Assembly: GCF_037023725.1 (NCBI RefSeq)
Contig: NZ_CP146077.1
Location: 3,633,001-3,697,000, forward strand
Reading direction: 5' to 3'
Source of the DNA: Pseudomonas bubulae
Lineage (GTDB): Bacteria; Pseudomonadota; Gammaproteobacteria; Pseudomonadales; Pseudomonadaceae
DNA length: 64,000 nt
Below are positions 52,780 through 61,421 of this stretch, piece after piece (within the stretch, counting starts at the first letter, position 1; the number at the start of each line of letters is the position of its first letter). The notes beneath the pieces were generated by a model. The model saw nothing but the letters and a program-made list of their open reading frames with translations, had not been told where the DNA came from and ran no database searches. The position numbers and the translations under genes were made by a program.

Positions 52780-52875
52780 ATCCCCCGTTCATAATGACGG
52801 GCCGGTTCGATTCCGGCTTCGGGCACCAAACAAATCAAGGGCTTGCATGAGACTCCTCGTGCAGGCCCTTTGTTT
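52780..52875. repeat. Duplicated tRNA-Leu 3' half plus terminator (possible att site)
   Basis: From AAAATCCCCCGTTC through TCGGGCACCA and on through the terminator region to TTTGTTTT, this stretch repeats 51252-51350 with only a few changes (in the variable arm and terminator loop). The tRNA 5' half is absent. Such a direct repeat is what a tRNA-targeting integrative element leaves, although the repeat is longer than many att cores. Confidence 0.8.
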
Positions 52876-54418
52876 TGTTCGCTGCGATTTTTTCGGGTTA
52901 TGCCATCGTTCATTGTTTCGAGTGGTTGGCGAGGTCTTCGCTTGACTGCCACCAATCGAGAACTGCTTGGTGTCGGGTCATGTTCAACGTCACTCCCTCA
53001 GCGAGCCAAACCCCCAGCACAGCAACAACCATTCCACTCCACGCCACGCCATGCCAACCCTGGCATGACCTCATCGAGCAATTAGTTCGCCATTACCGAT
53101 GCCAATAGCGGCACCATGAAGAACAACGCCGACACCCGCGCTGCCTGATGAGAGCGGGCCATAGTCAATAGACTGAAAGTGCTGTCAGCCGATATTGCGC
53201 AATGAACTACAGCATCCAGGCGAAACATTTCTCCGCCGTTGAATGCACTGACGCTACCCACGCCCCCCACATATGCTCTTCGTCAGTAAACATCGAAAAG
53301 AAGGCAACTACCCTTGCAGCAGGGACTTCAACACAAGCGCATGAGCAACCTGTACAGAACCTATCCCCCGCTCGTTCAGACACAGGCTACACCAGCAAAA
53401 ACATCGTGACCGGGCAGCGCCCTCTGGTTCTTTTCGCCATGCCATATTTATTATATTACTACTGACCGCCATAACAACAATGCAAATTAAAATCATAAAA
53501 TTAAAGATCACCCATATTAAAACCGACATACAAAAACCACCCCACACCTCGCCTCATCACCTGAGACCCCACACTACAAGGCCGAGCAATTGCATTACCA
53601 GGACTGCACATGCGCGACCACTCAAACTGCAACAAGGCGCCACTAGCCTGCCACCAGCCACGCAGAAACACATCAGATTAAACAAACCATATAACAACTA
53701 TCGTCAACACCCACCTGCTGCGCTGACTCATACCTAAAACCTCATAACATTAAGATCGAATTGATATTTCACCGTCTTCTCCTACAAACGCCCCTTCACA
53801 ACGACAGCCAAGTGGTCTGGACTTTACATTAAGAGACATAACGTGCACCCACCGAAAACCATTAAAAATAAGACAAAAATGATCATTTTCAATCTCTTGA
53901 GCAGCCATACAACCACTCAAAACTTACCCAACCGCAATCATGCCAGCGCAGGACGCCCCCCCTTTTAATTACACATATACTTTTTAAAAACAATCAGCCC
54001 ACCTCATTACTCGCACGAAAAACATCCGAACACTAGTTACACAACTTGAAATAACCTACAGCCGTACTACTTTAAAAATATGAGCCATCAAGACTACCTA
54101 CTCACTGCTGGGCTGCCATGGTTTCGTGCGCGACTTATAGCTTAAATATCAGTAACGCGCTCGCACTGTTAAAACCGGATCCAATAACACTGTTTGATAG
54201 CAACATCTACCTCCCCTCAAGAGGCCTCGGACAACATGCACACCCCTTATTGTGCCGGAGCAACTAGCATTTGGCTTGCGCACAACAAAGCCCCGCCCGC
54301 TCGTCACAAGCGCCCTGGTCTTTAACCAACACTCAGATACCGCATGCAAAGGCGGTAGTTTCTGATGCACATCATATTCTTTCATCAGAGGTTGGCGTAC
54401 ATCCCGCCATAAACAATC
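52876..54418. other. 1.5-kb poorly coding region upstream of the adhesin
   Basis: The only coding trace I can support is the DMT-transporter remnant near 53030-53185. From about 53480 the DNA is A/C-rich with many stops, unlike the flanking high-GC genes; open frames at 53202-53465, 53480-53737 and 54149-54490 have no recognisable products. It may include the adhesin's long 5' untranslated region and promoter. Confidence 0.5.
53030..53185 (-). pseudogene. Remnant of an EamA/DMT transporter gene
   Basis: On the minus strand a short reading frame encodes SLLTMARSHQAARVSALFFM, then VPLLASVMAN and a TAA, and after the stop LLDEVMPGLAW. In intact EamA proteins these form one C-terminal segment (ARVSALFFLVP...LLLDE). 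The gene is truncated upstream and has an internal stop, so it is a decayed fragment. It fits an old insertion or deletion next to the tRNA site. Confidence 0.65.
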
Positions 54419-57400
54419 ATGAACAAGATTTTTTCTGTGGTATGGAATTACTCCTTGGGCAGTTGGGTAGTCACTAGTGAGTTTGCGCACAAGAAAAATA
54501 AAAGCGGACCTTGCAAGGGCATAAGAACATTAGTGATTGTTACTGTTGGACTGTCATTAGGGCTGCTACCCACATTTGCCTTTTCCAGCACGGCAATATC
54601 GGGAGGCGTGATCAGTAACAGTTCGGCAACAGGTAATGGTGGTGCGCCGGCGACCGTAGACTTCTATTCCGTAGCCATTAGCGCCGCCTCTGGCTCCACT
54701 GCCAGGAACAGAAGTGTTGCGATCGGTGAGGCTTCCGTTGCAACAGGCGACAGCTCTGAGTCATTCGGGCGACTTGCCGTCGCTACCGGCACTTCCTCTG
54801 TTGCTATCGGATTATCTAGTAATGCTTCTGGCACTAACTCTGTCGCATTGGGCGAAACCAGCAATGCCTCAGACTTGGGAGCCTCCGCCCTGGGTGCTGA
54901 AAGCGTTGCCAACAGCCAAAATTCGACAGCTGTGGGTACTTCCAGTCAAGCTTTAGCCATAAACGCTACCGCGCTTGGTTTCAATAGCAGGGCCTCTGGT
55001 GCAAGCTCTATGGCCTTAGGCGTCAGCAGCACTGCTTCAGGTATAGCCTCCGTAGCCCTGGGAGCTAGCACGATAGCGTCTGGCCAAGACGGCATTGCTA
55101 TCGGCAGCACTTCACAGGCAACCGCTGCCAGCTCCATGGCTATCGGCTCGAACGCAAGAGCTACCGCAACCGGGGCAATCTCCATGGGTAGCGGCTCTCT
55201 GGCTAACTCGAACGATAGCGTCGCAATCGGTACCTCGGCGCAAGCCACTGGCGGCAAAGCCGTATCCATTGGCGCAGGCAACACAGCCACCGGCAACGGC
55301 GCTGTCGCCATCGGTGACCCTAACACGGCAACCGGCACCGGCGCAGTCGCCATGGGCGCCGACAATACCGCCAACGGCCAGGGCAGCGTGGCCCTGGGCA
55401 ATGCCAATACGGCAACAGGCCAAGGTTCCGTGGCGCTGGGTAATAGCTCCCAGGCCAACAGCGCCGGTTCCATTGCCCTGGGCGATGCAGCCACTGTGGT
55501 CAACGCCGCTACCCAAGGGTTGGCACTGGGCTCAGGGGCAACATCCAACAACATCGGGGCCGTTGCACTCGGCGCCAACAGCACCACGGCGGCGGCAGTC
55601 GCCACCACAGGGGCAACCATCGGCGGCGTCGCTTACACCTTTGCCGGGACTGCACCCGCCAGCGTGGTCAGTGTCGGCAGCATTGGCGCAGAACGGCAAA
55701 TCTCCAATGTGGCTGCTGGTCAGATCAGTGGTACCAGTACCGATGCCATCAACGGCAGCCAACTGTTCGCCACCAATCAACAGGTCACCACCAACACCAC
55801 CAATATCGCCAGCAATACAACCGCGATCAACACCCTCAATAGCGGTGGAGGCATCAAGTACTTCCACACCAACTCAACACTGGCCGACTCCTCAGCGACA
55901 GGTGTGGATGCCACAGCGACGGGAGCAAATGCCCAGGCCCTCAATGCCTCGGATATCGCGCTTGGTGCCAACACCACCGCCAGCGGCGGCAACTCCCTGG
56001 CGGCCGGTTCGGGGGCAAGTGCCACCGCAGCCGGAGCGGTGTCCCTGGGTAACGGTGCCACATCCAGTAACGCCGGTGCCGTTGCACTCGGCGCCAACAG
56101 CACCACGGCGGCGGCAGTCGCCACCACGGGGGCAACCATCGGCGGCGTCGCTTACACCTTTGCCGGGGCAGCACCCGCCAGCGTGGTCAGTGTCGGCAGC
56201 GTTGGCGCAGAACGGCAAATCACCAATGTGGCTGCTGGTCAGGTCAGCGGCACCAGTACCGATGCCATCAACGGCAGCCAACTGTTCGCCACCAATCAAC
56301 AGGTCACCACCAACACCACCAATATCGCCAGCAATACAACCGCGATCAACACCCTCAATAGCGGTGGAGGCATCAAGTACTTCCACACCAACTCAACACT
56401 GGCCGACTCCTCAGCGACAGGTGTGGATGCCACAGCGACGGGAGCAAATGCCCAGGCCCTCAATGCCTCGGATATCGCGCTTGGTGCCAACACCACAGCC
56501 AGCGGCGGCAACTCCCTGGCGGCCGGTTCGGGGGCAAGTGCCACCGCAGCCGGAGCGGTGTCCCTGGGTAACGGTGCCACATCCAGTAACGCCGGTGCCG
56601 TTGCACTCGGCGCCAACAGCACCACGGCGGCGGCAGTCGCCACCACGGGGGCAACCATCGGCGGTGTCGCTTATACCTTTGCCGGGGCAGCACCAGCCAG
56701 CGTGGTCAGTGTCGGCAGCGTCGGCGCAGAACGGCAAATCACCAATGTGTCTGCTGGCCAGATCAGCGGCATCAGTACCGATGCCATCAACGGCAGCCAA
56801 CTGTTCGCCACCAATCAACAGGTCACCACCAACACCACCAATATCGCCGGCAATACAACCGCAATCAACACCCTCAATAGCGGTGGAGGCATCAAGTACT
56901 TCCACACCAACTCAACACTGGCCGACTCCTCAGCGACAGGTGTGGATGCCACAGCGACGGGAGCAAATGCCCAGGCCCTCAATGCCTCGGATATCGCGCT
57001 TGGTGCCAACACCACAGCCAGCGGCGGCAACTCTCTGGCGGCCGGTTCGGGGGCAAGTGCCACCGCAGCCGGAGCGGTGTCCCTGGGTAACGGTGCCACA
57101 TCCAGTAACGCCGGTGCCGTTGCACTCGGCGCCAACAGCACCACGGCGGCGGCAGTCGCCACCACGGGGGCAACCATCGGCGGCGTCGCTTACACCTTTG
57201 CCGGGGCAGCACCCGCCAGCGTGGTCAGTGTCGGCAGCGTTGGCGCAGAACGGCAAATCACCAATGTGGCTGCTGGCCAGATCAGCGGCACCAGTACCGA
57301 TGCCATCAACGGCAGCCAACTGTTCGCCACCAATCAACAGGTCACCGCCAACACCACCAATATCGCCAACAATACAACCGCAATCAACACTCTCAACAGC

Positions 57401-59872
57401 GGTGGAGGTATCAAGTACTTCCACACTAACTCAACACTGGCCGACTCGTCGGCGACAGGTTCGGATGCCACAGCGGCAGGAGCAAATGCCCAGGCCCTCA
57501 ATGCCTCGGATATCGCCCTCGGTGCCAACACCACCGCCAGCGGCGGCAACTCCCTGGCAGCCGGTTCGGGGGCAAGTGCCAGCGCAGCCGGTTCTGTGTC
57601 GCTGGGTAACGGCTCGCTAGCCAACTCTGCAGATGCAGTAGCCATCGGCACCTCGGCACAGGCTACAGGGGGCAAAGCCGTGTCCATCGGCGCAGGCAAT
57701 ATCGCAACCGGTAACGGCGCCGTGGCCATCGGTGATCCCAACACTGCAACAGGTACCGGCGCAGTCGCCATGGGCGCCGACAACACCGCCAATGGTCAAG
57801 GCAGCGTGGCCCTGGGTAATCTCTCCCAGGCCAACGAGGCAGGTTCCATTGCCCTGGGTGATGCGGCCACAGTGGCTGTAGGCGCAACACAAGGGCTGGC
57901 TCTGGGCTCCGGCGCAACATCCAGTAACGCCGGTGCCGTTGCTCTCGGCGCCAACAGCACTACTGCCGCAGCAGTCGGCACCAGCGGGGCAACCATCGGC
58001 GGTGTCACTTACACTTTTGCCGGTGCCACACCGGGCAGCGTGGTCAGCGTCGGCAGTGTCGGGGCAGAACGGCAAATCACCAATGTGGCTGCTGGTCAGA
58101 TCAGCGGCACCAGTACCGATGCCATCAACGGCAGCCAACTGTTCGCCACCAATCAACAGGTCACCACAAACACCACTAATATCGCCGGCAATACAACCGC
58201 GATCAACAGTTTCAATAGCGGCGCAGGCATCAAGTACTTCCACACCAGTTCAACCCTTGCTGACAGCGCGGCCACAGGCCTGGACAGCATCGCTATCGGT
58301 CCTCAAGCACAGGCCAGTGCTGCTCAATCCTTCGCCGCCGGTGCCGGAGCTCTGGCAAGCTCTACGGGTAGCGTGGCACTGGGTAATCTGGCCAGCGTAT
58401 CGGTAAACGGAGGGGTTGCATTGGGGCAGGGATCGGTATCGGACCGTGCCATCGCACCGGCAAGCGGCGCCATCCCGGCAGGCAGCAGCACCTTAGCCTA
58501 CGACACGACGGATGCAACATTGTTGGGTGCGCTCTCGCTGGGTTCAGCCGGTCAATATCGTCAACTGATCAATCTGGCGGACGGGACCAGTGCCCAGGAT
58601 GCCGTGACCCTGCGTCAATTGGGCGGAGCCGTCGGCTCACTCAGTTCCACCGGCAGCATGTTCTTCCACGCCAATTCTGTTAACCCGCAGGACTCATTGG
58701 CTATAGGCCAGAACGCCATCGCCGTAGGGCCTGCAACTGTCGTCAATGCTGACAACGGTATAGGGATGGGTAACAACGCCGTGGTCAGCCAGGCGGCAAC
58801 TGGCGGGATTGCATTGGGCGGTAACAGCCAGGTGTTGATGGCTTCCGGGGTTGCCATCGGTACCCAGGCCCAGGCCCAAGGTGAACAGTCAGTAGCGCTG
58901 GGAGCCGGGGCTGTAGCCAGTCATGCATCAAGCGTTGCCCTGGGCTCGGGTTCGATCACTACCGTCGGCGCACAGGCGGGATACACCGCTACGGGCCTGA
59001 CTACATTGCAAACATCCGTGGGGGAAGTCGGGGTAGGTACTGCGCAGGGCAGTCGCCAGATTACCGGTGTAGCAGCAGGTTCTGCACCCAACGATGCAGT
59101 CAATGTCAGCCAGCTTGGCGGTGCCATAACACAGGCCAATCAGTACACCGATACGGCGGTCAACAACATAGGCGGGAATGTCTCACAGGTCCTTAACGAC
59201 GTCACTAATATCAAGAACGGAACGGAAGGCATGTTCCAGGTCAATAACACCAGTGCATTGCCCACGCCTGCGGCCACAGGTACCGATGCGGTGGCGGGCG
59301 GTGCCGGCTCGCAAGCTTCCGGCAACAAAAGCACGGCCATTGGTACCAGTGCCAAGTCCGGCGGGGAGCAAGCAGTCGCGGTGGGCAACGGAGCAACAGC
59401 TACAGCTACAAACAGCGTCGCACTGGGTGCTAACTCGACAGCCACTCGCGACAACAGCGTTTCGGTAGGGGCAGCAGGCAGCGAACGGCAGATCACCCAT
59501 GTCGCGGCAGCAACCCAGGGCACCGATGCGGTGAATTTCGATCAACTCAACAGCATTTCGGCGAACACCACCAACAATGCCAACAACTACACCGACCAAC
59601 GTTTCTCGCAGCTCAATAGCGACCTGAAGAAACAGGACCGTGTCTTGAGCGCAGGGATCGCCGGGGCCATGGCCATGGCCAGCCTGCCACAGCCTTACGT
59701 TGCTGGCGCCAGCATGACAGCTTTGGGCGCTGCCACCTATCGTGGGCAAGGAGCGCTGTCGTTCGGCGTGTCGAGAGTCTCCGATAACGGCCACTGGGTG
59801 GCCAAGCTCCAGGCCAGTACCACTACCCAGGGCAATTTTGGGGTCGGTGTCGGTGTGGGCTACCAGTGGTGA
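54419..59872 (+). CDS. Trimeric autotransporter adhesin (YadA-like)
   Basis: This 1,817-residue surface adhesin has an extended signal peptide region (MNKIFSVVWNYSLGSWVVTS, then a hydrophobic core ending near PTFAFS). The passenger is built of head repeats of the SVAIG/AVALG type (about 14 residues each), neck motifs (TDAINGSQLFATNQQV), repeated stalk units, and a C-terminal YadA anchor (from about YTDQRFSQLNSDLKKQDRVL to the final YQW) that forms a 12-stranded trimeric barrel. Four near-identical 173-residue units repeat in the middle. No clear ribosome binding site precedes ATG 54419. It binds host or surface ligands and probably promotes aggregation and biofilm; the ligand is unknown. Confidence 0.95.
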   Translation: MNKIFSVVWNYSLGSWVVTSEFAHKKNKSGPCKGIRTLVIVTVGLSLGLLPTFAFSSTAISGGVISNSSATGNGGAPATVDFYSVAISAASGSTARNRSVAIGEASVATGDSSESFGRLAVATGTSSVAIGLSSNASGTNSVALGETSNASDLGASALGAESVANSQNSTAVGTSSQALAINATALGFNSRASGASSMALGVSSTASGIASVALGASTIASGQDGIAIGSTSQATAASSMAIGSNARATATGAISMGSGSLANSNDSVAIGTSAQATGGKAVSIGAGNTATGNGAVAIGDPNTATGTGAVAMGADNTANGQGSVALGNANTATGQGSVALGNSSQANSAGSIALGDAATVVNAATQGLALGSGATSNNIGAVALGANSTTAAAVATTGATIGGVAYTFAGTAPASVVSVGSIGAERQISNVAAGQISGTSTDAINGSQLFATNQQVTTNTTNIASNTTAINTLNSGGGIKYFHTNSTLADSSATGVDATATGANAQALNASDIALGANTTASGGNSLAAGSGASATAAGAVSLGNGATSSNAGAVALGANSTTAAAVATTGATIGGVAYTFAGAAPASVVSVGSVGAERQITNVAAGQVSGTSTDAINGSQLFATNQQVTTNTTNIASNTTAINTLNSGGGIKYFHTNSTLADSSATGVDATATGANAQALNASDIALGANTTASGGNSLAAGSGASATAAGAVSLGNGATSSNAGAVALGANSTTAAAVATTGATIGGVAYTFAGAAPASVVSVGSVGAERQITNVSAGQISGISTDAINGSQLFATNQQVTTNTTNIAGNTTAINTLNSGGGIKYFHTNSTLADSSATGVDATATGANAQALNASDIALGANTTASGGNSLAAGSGASATAAGAVSLGNGATSSNAGAVALGANSTTAAAVATTGATIGGVAYTFAGAAPASVVSVGSVGAERQITNVAAGQISGTSTDAINGSQLFATNQQVTANTTNIANNTTAINTLNSGGGIKYFHTNSTLADSSATGSDATAAGANAQALNASDIALGANTTASGGNSLAAGSGASASAAGSVSLGNGSLANSADAVAIGTSAQATGGKAVSIGAGNIATGNGAVAIGDPNTATGTGAVAMGADNTANGQGSVALGNLSQANEAGSIALGDAATVAVGATQGLALGSGATSSNAGAVALGANSTTAAAVGTSGATIGGVTYTFAGATPGSVVSVGSVGAERQITNVAAGQISGTSTDAINGSQLFATNQQVTTNTTNIAGNTTAINSFNSGAGIKYFHTSSTLADSAATGLDSIAIGPQAQASAAQSFAAGAGALASSTGSVALGNLASVSVNGGVALGQGSVSDRAIAPASGAIPAGSSTLAYDTTDATLLGALSLGSAGQYRQLINLADGTSAQDAVTLRQLGGAVGSLSSTGSMFFHANSVNPQDSLAIGQNAIAVGPATVVNADNGIGMGNNAVVSQAATGGIALGGNSQVLMASGVAIGTQAQAQGEQSVALGAGAVASHASSVALGSGSITTVGAQAGYTATGLTTLQTSVGEVGVGTAQGSRQITGVAAGSAPNDAVNVSQLGGAITQANQYTDTAVNNIGGNVSQVLNDVTNIKNGTEGMFQVNNTSALPTPAATGTDAVAGGAGSQASGNKSTAIGTSAKSGGEQAVAVGNGATATATNSVALGANSTATRDNSVSVGAAGSERQITHVAAATQGTDAVNFDQLNSISANTTNNANNYTDQRFSQLNSDLKKQDRVLSAGIAGAMAMASLPQPYVAGASMTALGAATYRGQGALSFGVSRVSDNGHWVAKLQASTTTQGNFGVGVGVGYQW
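55536..57611 (+). repeat. Four tandem 519-bp repeats inside the adhesin gene
   Basis: Units at about 55536, 56055, 56574 and 57093 recur every 519 bp (173 codons), nearly identical at the DNA level. Each holds a head segment, a neck (AERQITNVAAGQISGTSTDA, or a close variant) and the GIKYFHTNSTLADSSATG segment. A partial fifth copy starts near 57906. Copy number could change by recombination. Confidence 0.92.
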
Positions 59873-59919
59873 GCATGAACTGAAGCAGTTACCAACGACG
59901 GTCAACACCCGTCACTGCC

Positions 59920-59949
59920 GCCCCGGCACGGCTCCATTGGTGCCGGGGC
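59920..59949 (+). terminator. GC-rich hairpin between adhesin and lipoprotein genes
   Basis: GCCCCGGCAC pairs with GTGCCGGGGC around a ten-base loop. There is no T tract, so it is likely an attenuator or RNA-stability stem rather than a full terminator. The lipoprotein starts 29 bp later. Confidence 0.6.
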
Positions 59950-59977
59950 GTTAATCCAAAAAAACAGGGCGAATACC

Positions 59978-60868
59978 ATGTCATTGCTCAAAACAACCGG
60001 ATGGGTTATCTCATTGGCGCTGATGGCAGGCTGCGACGGCGCTCCACAAATTTTCGCCAACAGGGAGCCGCATGGCGTAATGCTCCCGGCACTGCCAATA
60101 ATCCAGAGGGCAGTCATGGGGATGGTTCCCATGGTCGAAGGGCAGCGTAACGATGTGATGATGCACCATGTCTGCGCAATGGCTCGCGGTGAAAGTACCG
60201 CGCATCAAGTTGCTGAAACCTTGAAAAAACAGGGTGTCGATCTGAGCATAACGCCAGCAAAGGACGATCCATTATCATTGCTGGTGGATCCGGACATGTC
60301 TCACCGGGCGACCGCATGCGCAGCCTACATTGCAACTTCGCCAATGGTGCTGCCAAGAACCAGCGATTTCATGGTTGAAACGGTTAACGAACAAACGCGG
60401 GAAAGACACCCGAGAACGATGCATATAGACCCACAAAAACTGAACACCTACCTACGGGTACAATTGGCAATCGCCAAGTCCGATGCAGACGTATTTGCCC
60501 TTATTGCAAGTCAATTGGCACAGACCCCAGGCTTGACCCTGGATCAATACAACCAGCGTGCCAAAAGCCTGTTTACAATCATTGCCCCCGGGTACTTGCA
60601 GCGGGTCAAGGAGTTATATACCAACGCCAAGAATGATCAGTATACGTTGAAGGAATACTCTGACACCGGTTTCAAGTTTACCTCCAGCAGCGGACATTCA
60701 TTTGAGTACGACTACAACGGTTTGAACCTGAGCTACAACCATATTCCCTGGTATGGAGCTGGCCAGTTGCTGGGTAAAACCTACTGGCTGGACGTGGCGT
60801 ACTTTGATCCGGCATTGGTAGCAACGTTAAAAACGTTGCCGGGCACAACCACAGCAGTCAAACCTTGA
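59978..60868 (+). CDS. Unrecognised lipoprotein downstream of the adhesin
   Basis: The family is not recognised. This 296-residue protein starts with a lipoprotein signal (MSLLKTTGWVISLALMAGC, acylated Cys at position 19, followed by DG). The Asp after the Cys is the Lol-avoidance residue in enteric bacteria, so it could stay in the inner membrane; this rule is weaker in pseudomonads. The mature part has two further Cys (HHVCAMA near 68, RATACAAYIA near 112) and a C-terminal aromatic-rich stretch (YDYNGLNLSYNHIPWYGAGQ). It lies 105 bp after the adhesin on the same strand. A helper role like SadB for SadA is an inference. Confidence 0.8.
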   Translation: MSLLKTTGWVISLALMAGCDGAPQIFANREPHGVMLPALPIIQRAVMGMVPMVEGQRNDVMMHHVCAMARGESTAHQVAETLKKQGVDLSITPAKDDPLSLLVDPDMSHRATACAAYIATSPMVLPRTSDFMVETVNEQTRERHPRTMHIDPQKLNTYLRVQLAIAKSDADVFALIASQLAQTPGLTLDQYNQRAKSLFTIIAPGYLQRVKELYTNAKNDQYTLKEYSDTGFKFTSSSGHSFEYDYNGLNLSYNHIPWYGAGQLLGKTYWLDVAYFDPALVATLKTLPGTTTAVKP

Positions 60869-60890
60869 GCGCATCTGCAACCTTAGTCCT

Positions 60891-60916
60891 CTGTGGGAGC
60901 AAAGTAGCTCCCACAG
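60891..60916 (+). terminator. Hairpin CTGTGGGAGC-AAAGTA-GCTCCCACAG
   Basis: A perfect ten-base stem with a six-base loop, 22 bp after the lipoprotein gene, with TTCAGACT rather than a T tract following. It resembles the short REP-type stem family seen elsewhere in this window. Confidence 0.65.
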
Positions 60917-60929
60917 TTCAGACTAACAA

Positions 60930-61290
60930 CATTACGCCTGTTAGTGCCTGGCCATTTCCTGCAACAGACGACCATCTCCGGCGAAAAACCCCCGTCATTT
61001 GCAACCCCACCCGCATCCCCCTCACCTGGCAGGCTGGCAGGCTGATCGCTGGCAAATCTGTGAGGTTCCAGCCGTGGTGTGACTGAGTACCGCGGGCGCA
61101 CAACGATGTCCTTCTCACCCACCCACACCTCGCGAACATCAATCGCCATGGCGGTGCTCGGCACGCCGGGCAAAGCCAGCAAGTCAAAACCTTTGAACAA
61201 GCTCGCCATCTTGGCCACATGGCCTGGCATGAAAGGGGCATCGCGCTCTGACTGCCAGGCGAGCCCCGAGGGTGCTCGTTGCAACCGTTA
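60930..61290 (-). pseudogene. Truncated, frameshifted amidase gene remnant
   Basis: On the minus strand one frame encodes MASLFKGFDLLALPGVPSTA, then VREVWVGEKDIVV, resembling the C-terminal part of amidase-signature enzymes. A neighbouring frame then continues with WNLTDLPAISLPA and GMRVGLQMTG, the family's NLTGLPALSLP...GLQLVG end. A frame change lies between, and the N-terminal catalytic region with the Ser-Ser-Lys triad is missing. It is therefore a broken remnant, probably of an AtzF/Glu-tRNA-amidotransferase-like amidase. Confidence 0.65.
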
Positions 61291-61333
61291 AAAACACGCC
61301 ATTGCTGAAAAAACGCAACCCGCAGAAAAGACA

Positions 61334-61363
61334 TTGTGTTGTTTCGAAAACAAATGTTATGTT
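61334..61363 (+). promoter_or_regulatory. Promoter with near-palindrome before the RpiR-type gene
   Basis: TTGTGT (61334-61339) and TATGTT (61358-61363) are 18 bp apart. Inside lies TTGTTTCGAAAACAA (61339-61353), an imperfect palindrome that may be an operator for the regulator itself. Confidence 0.45.
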
Positions 61364-61421
61364 GCTAACAGAAGGCGAGAAAATGACACGCCGATAACAA
61401 TCACATGCTTGGCGTGCTCCT

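Larger units (their letters stand above)
60869..61421. other. 550-bp region: hairpin, amidase remnant, RpiR promoter
   Basis: After the lipoprotein stop there is a ten-pair hairpin (60891-60916), then the minus-strand amidase remnant (about 60930-61290), then an AT-rich promoter region for the RpiR-family gene. No intact gene is seen. Confidence 0.6.

Noticed and set aside
51216..52875. A complete integrated phage or island between the tRNA repeats
   Set aside because: Only 1.5 kb and no integrase, phage or conjugation gene lies between them; only a remnant or duplication can be claimed.
52740..52955. Minus-strand 71-residue reading frame with EAGIEPARH-type sequence
   Set aside because: This is the antisense of the tRNA-Leu 3' half and its flank, a well-known false gene pattern.
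53202..53465. 87-residue plus-strand frame in the region before the adhesin
   Set aside because: It overlaps decayed DNA, has no ribosome binding site and no recognisable domain.
54149..54490. 113-residue minus-strand frame overlapping the adhesin start
   Set aside because: No ribosome binding site or recognised family, and it overlaps the extended signal peptide coding region antisense.
55536..57611. Regular repeats that might suggest a CRISPR array
   Set aside because: The period is 519 bp, the repeats are in-frame coding sequence for the adhesin, and there are no short repeats with unique spacers.
54946..59908. Many long open frames on the minus strand and in the second plus frame inside the adhesin
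   Set aside because: They mirror the adhesin's repeats and codon bias, recur every 519 bp, and have no start signals or families. They are shadows of the real gene.
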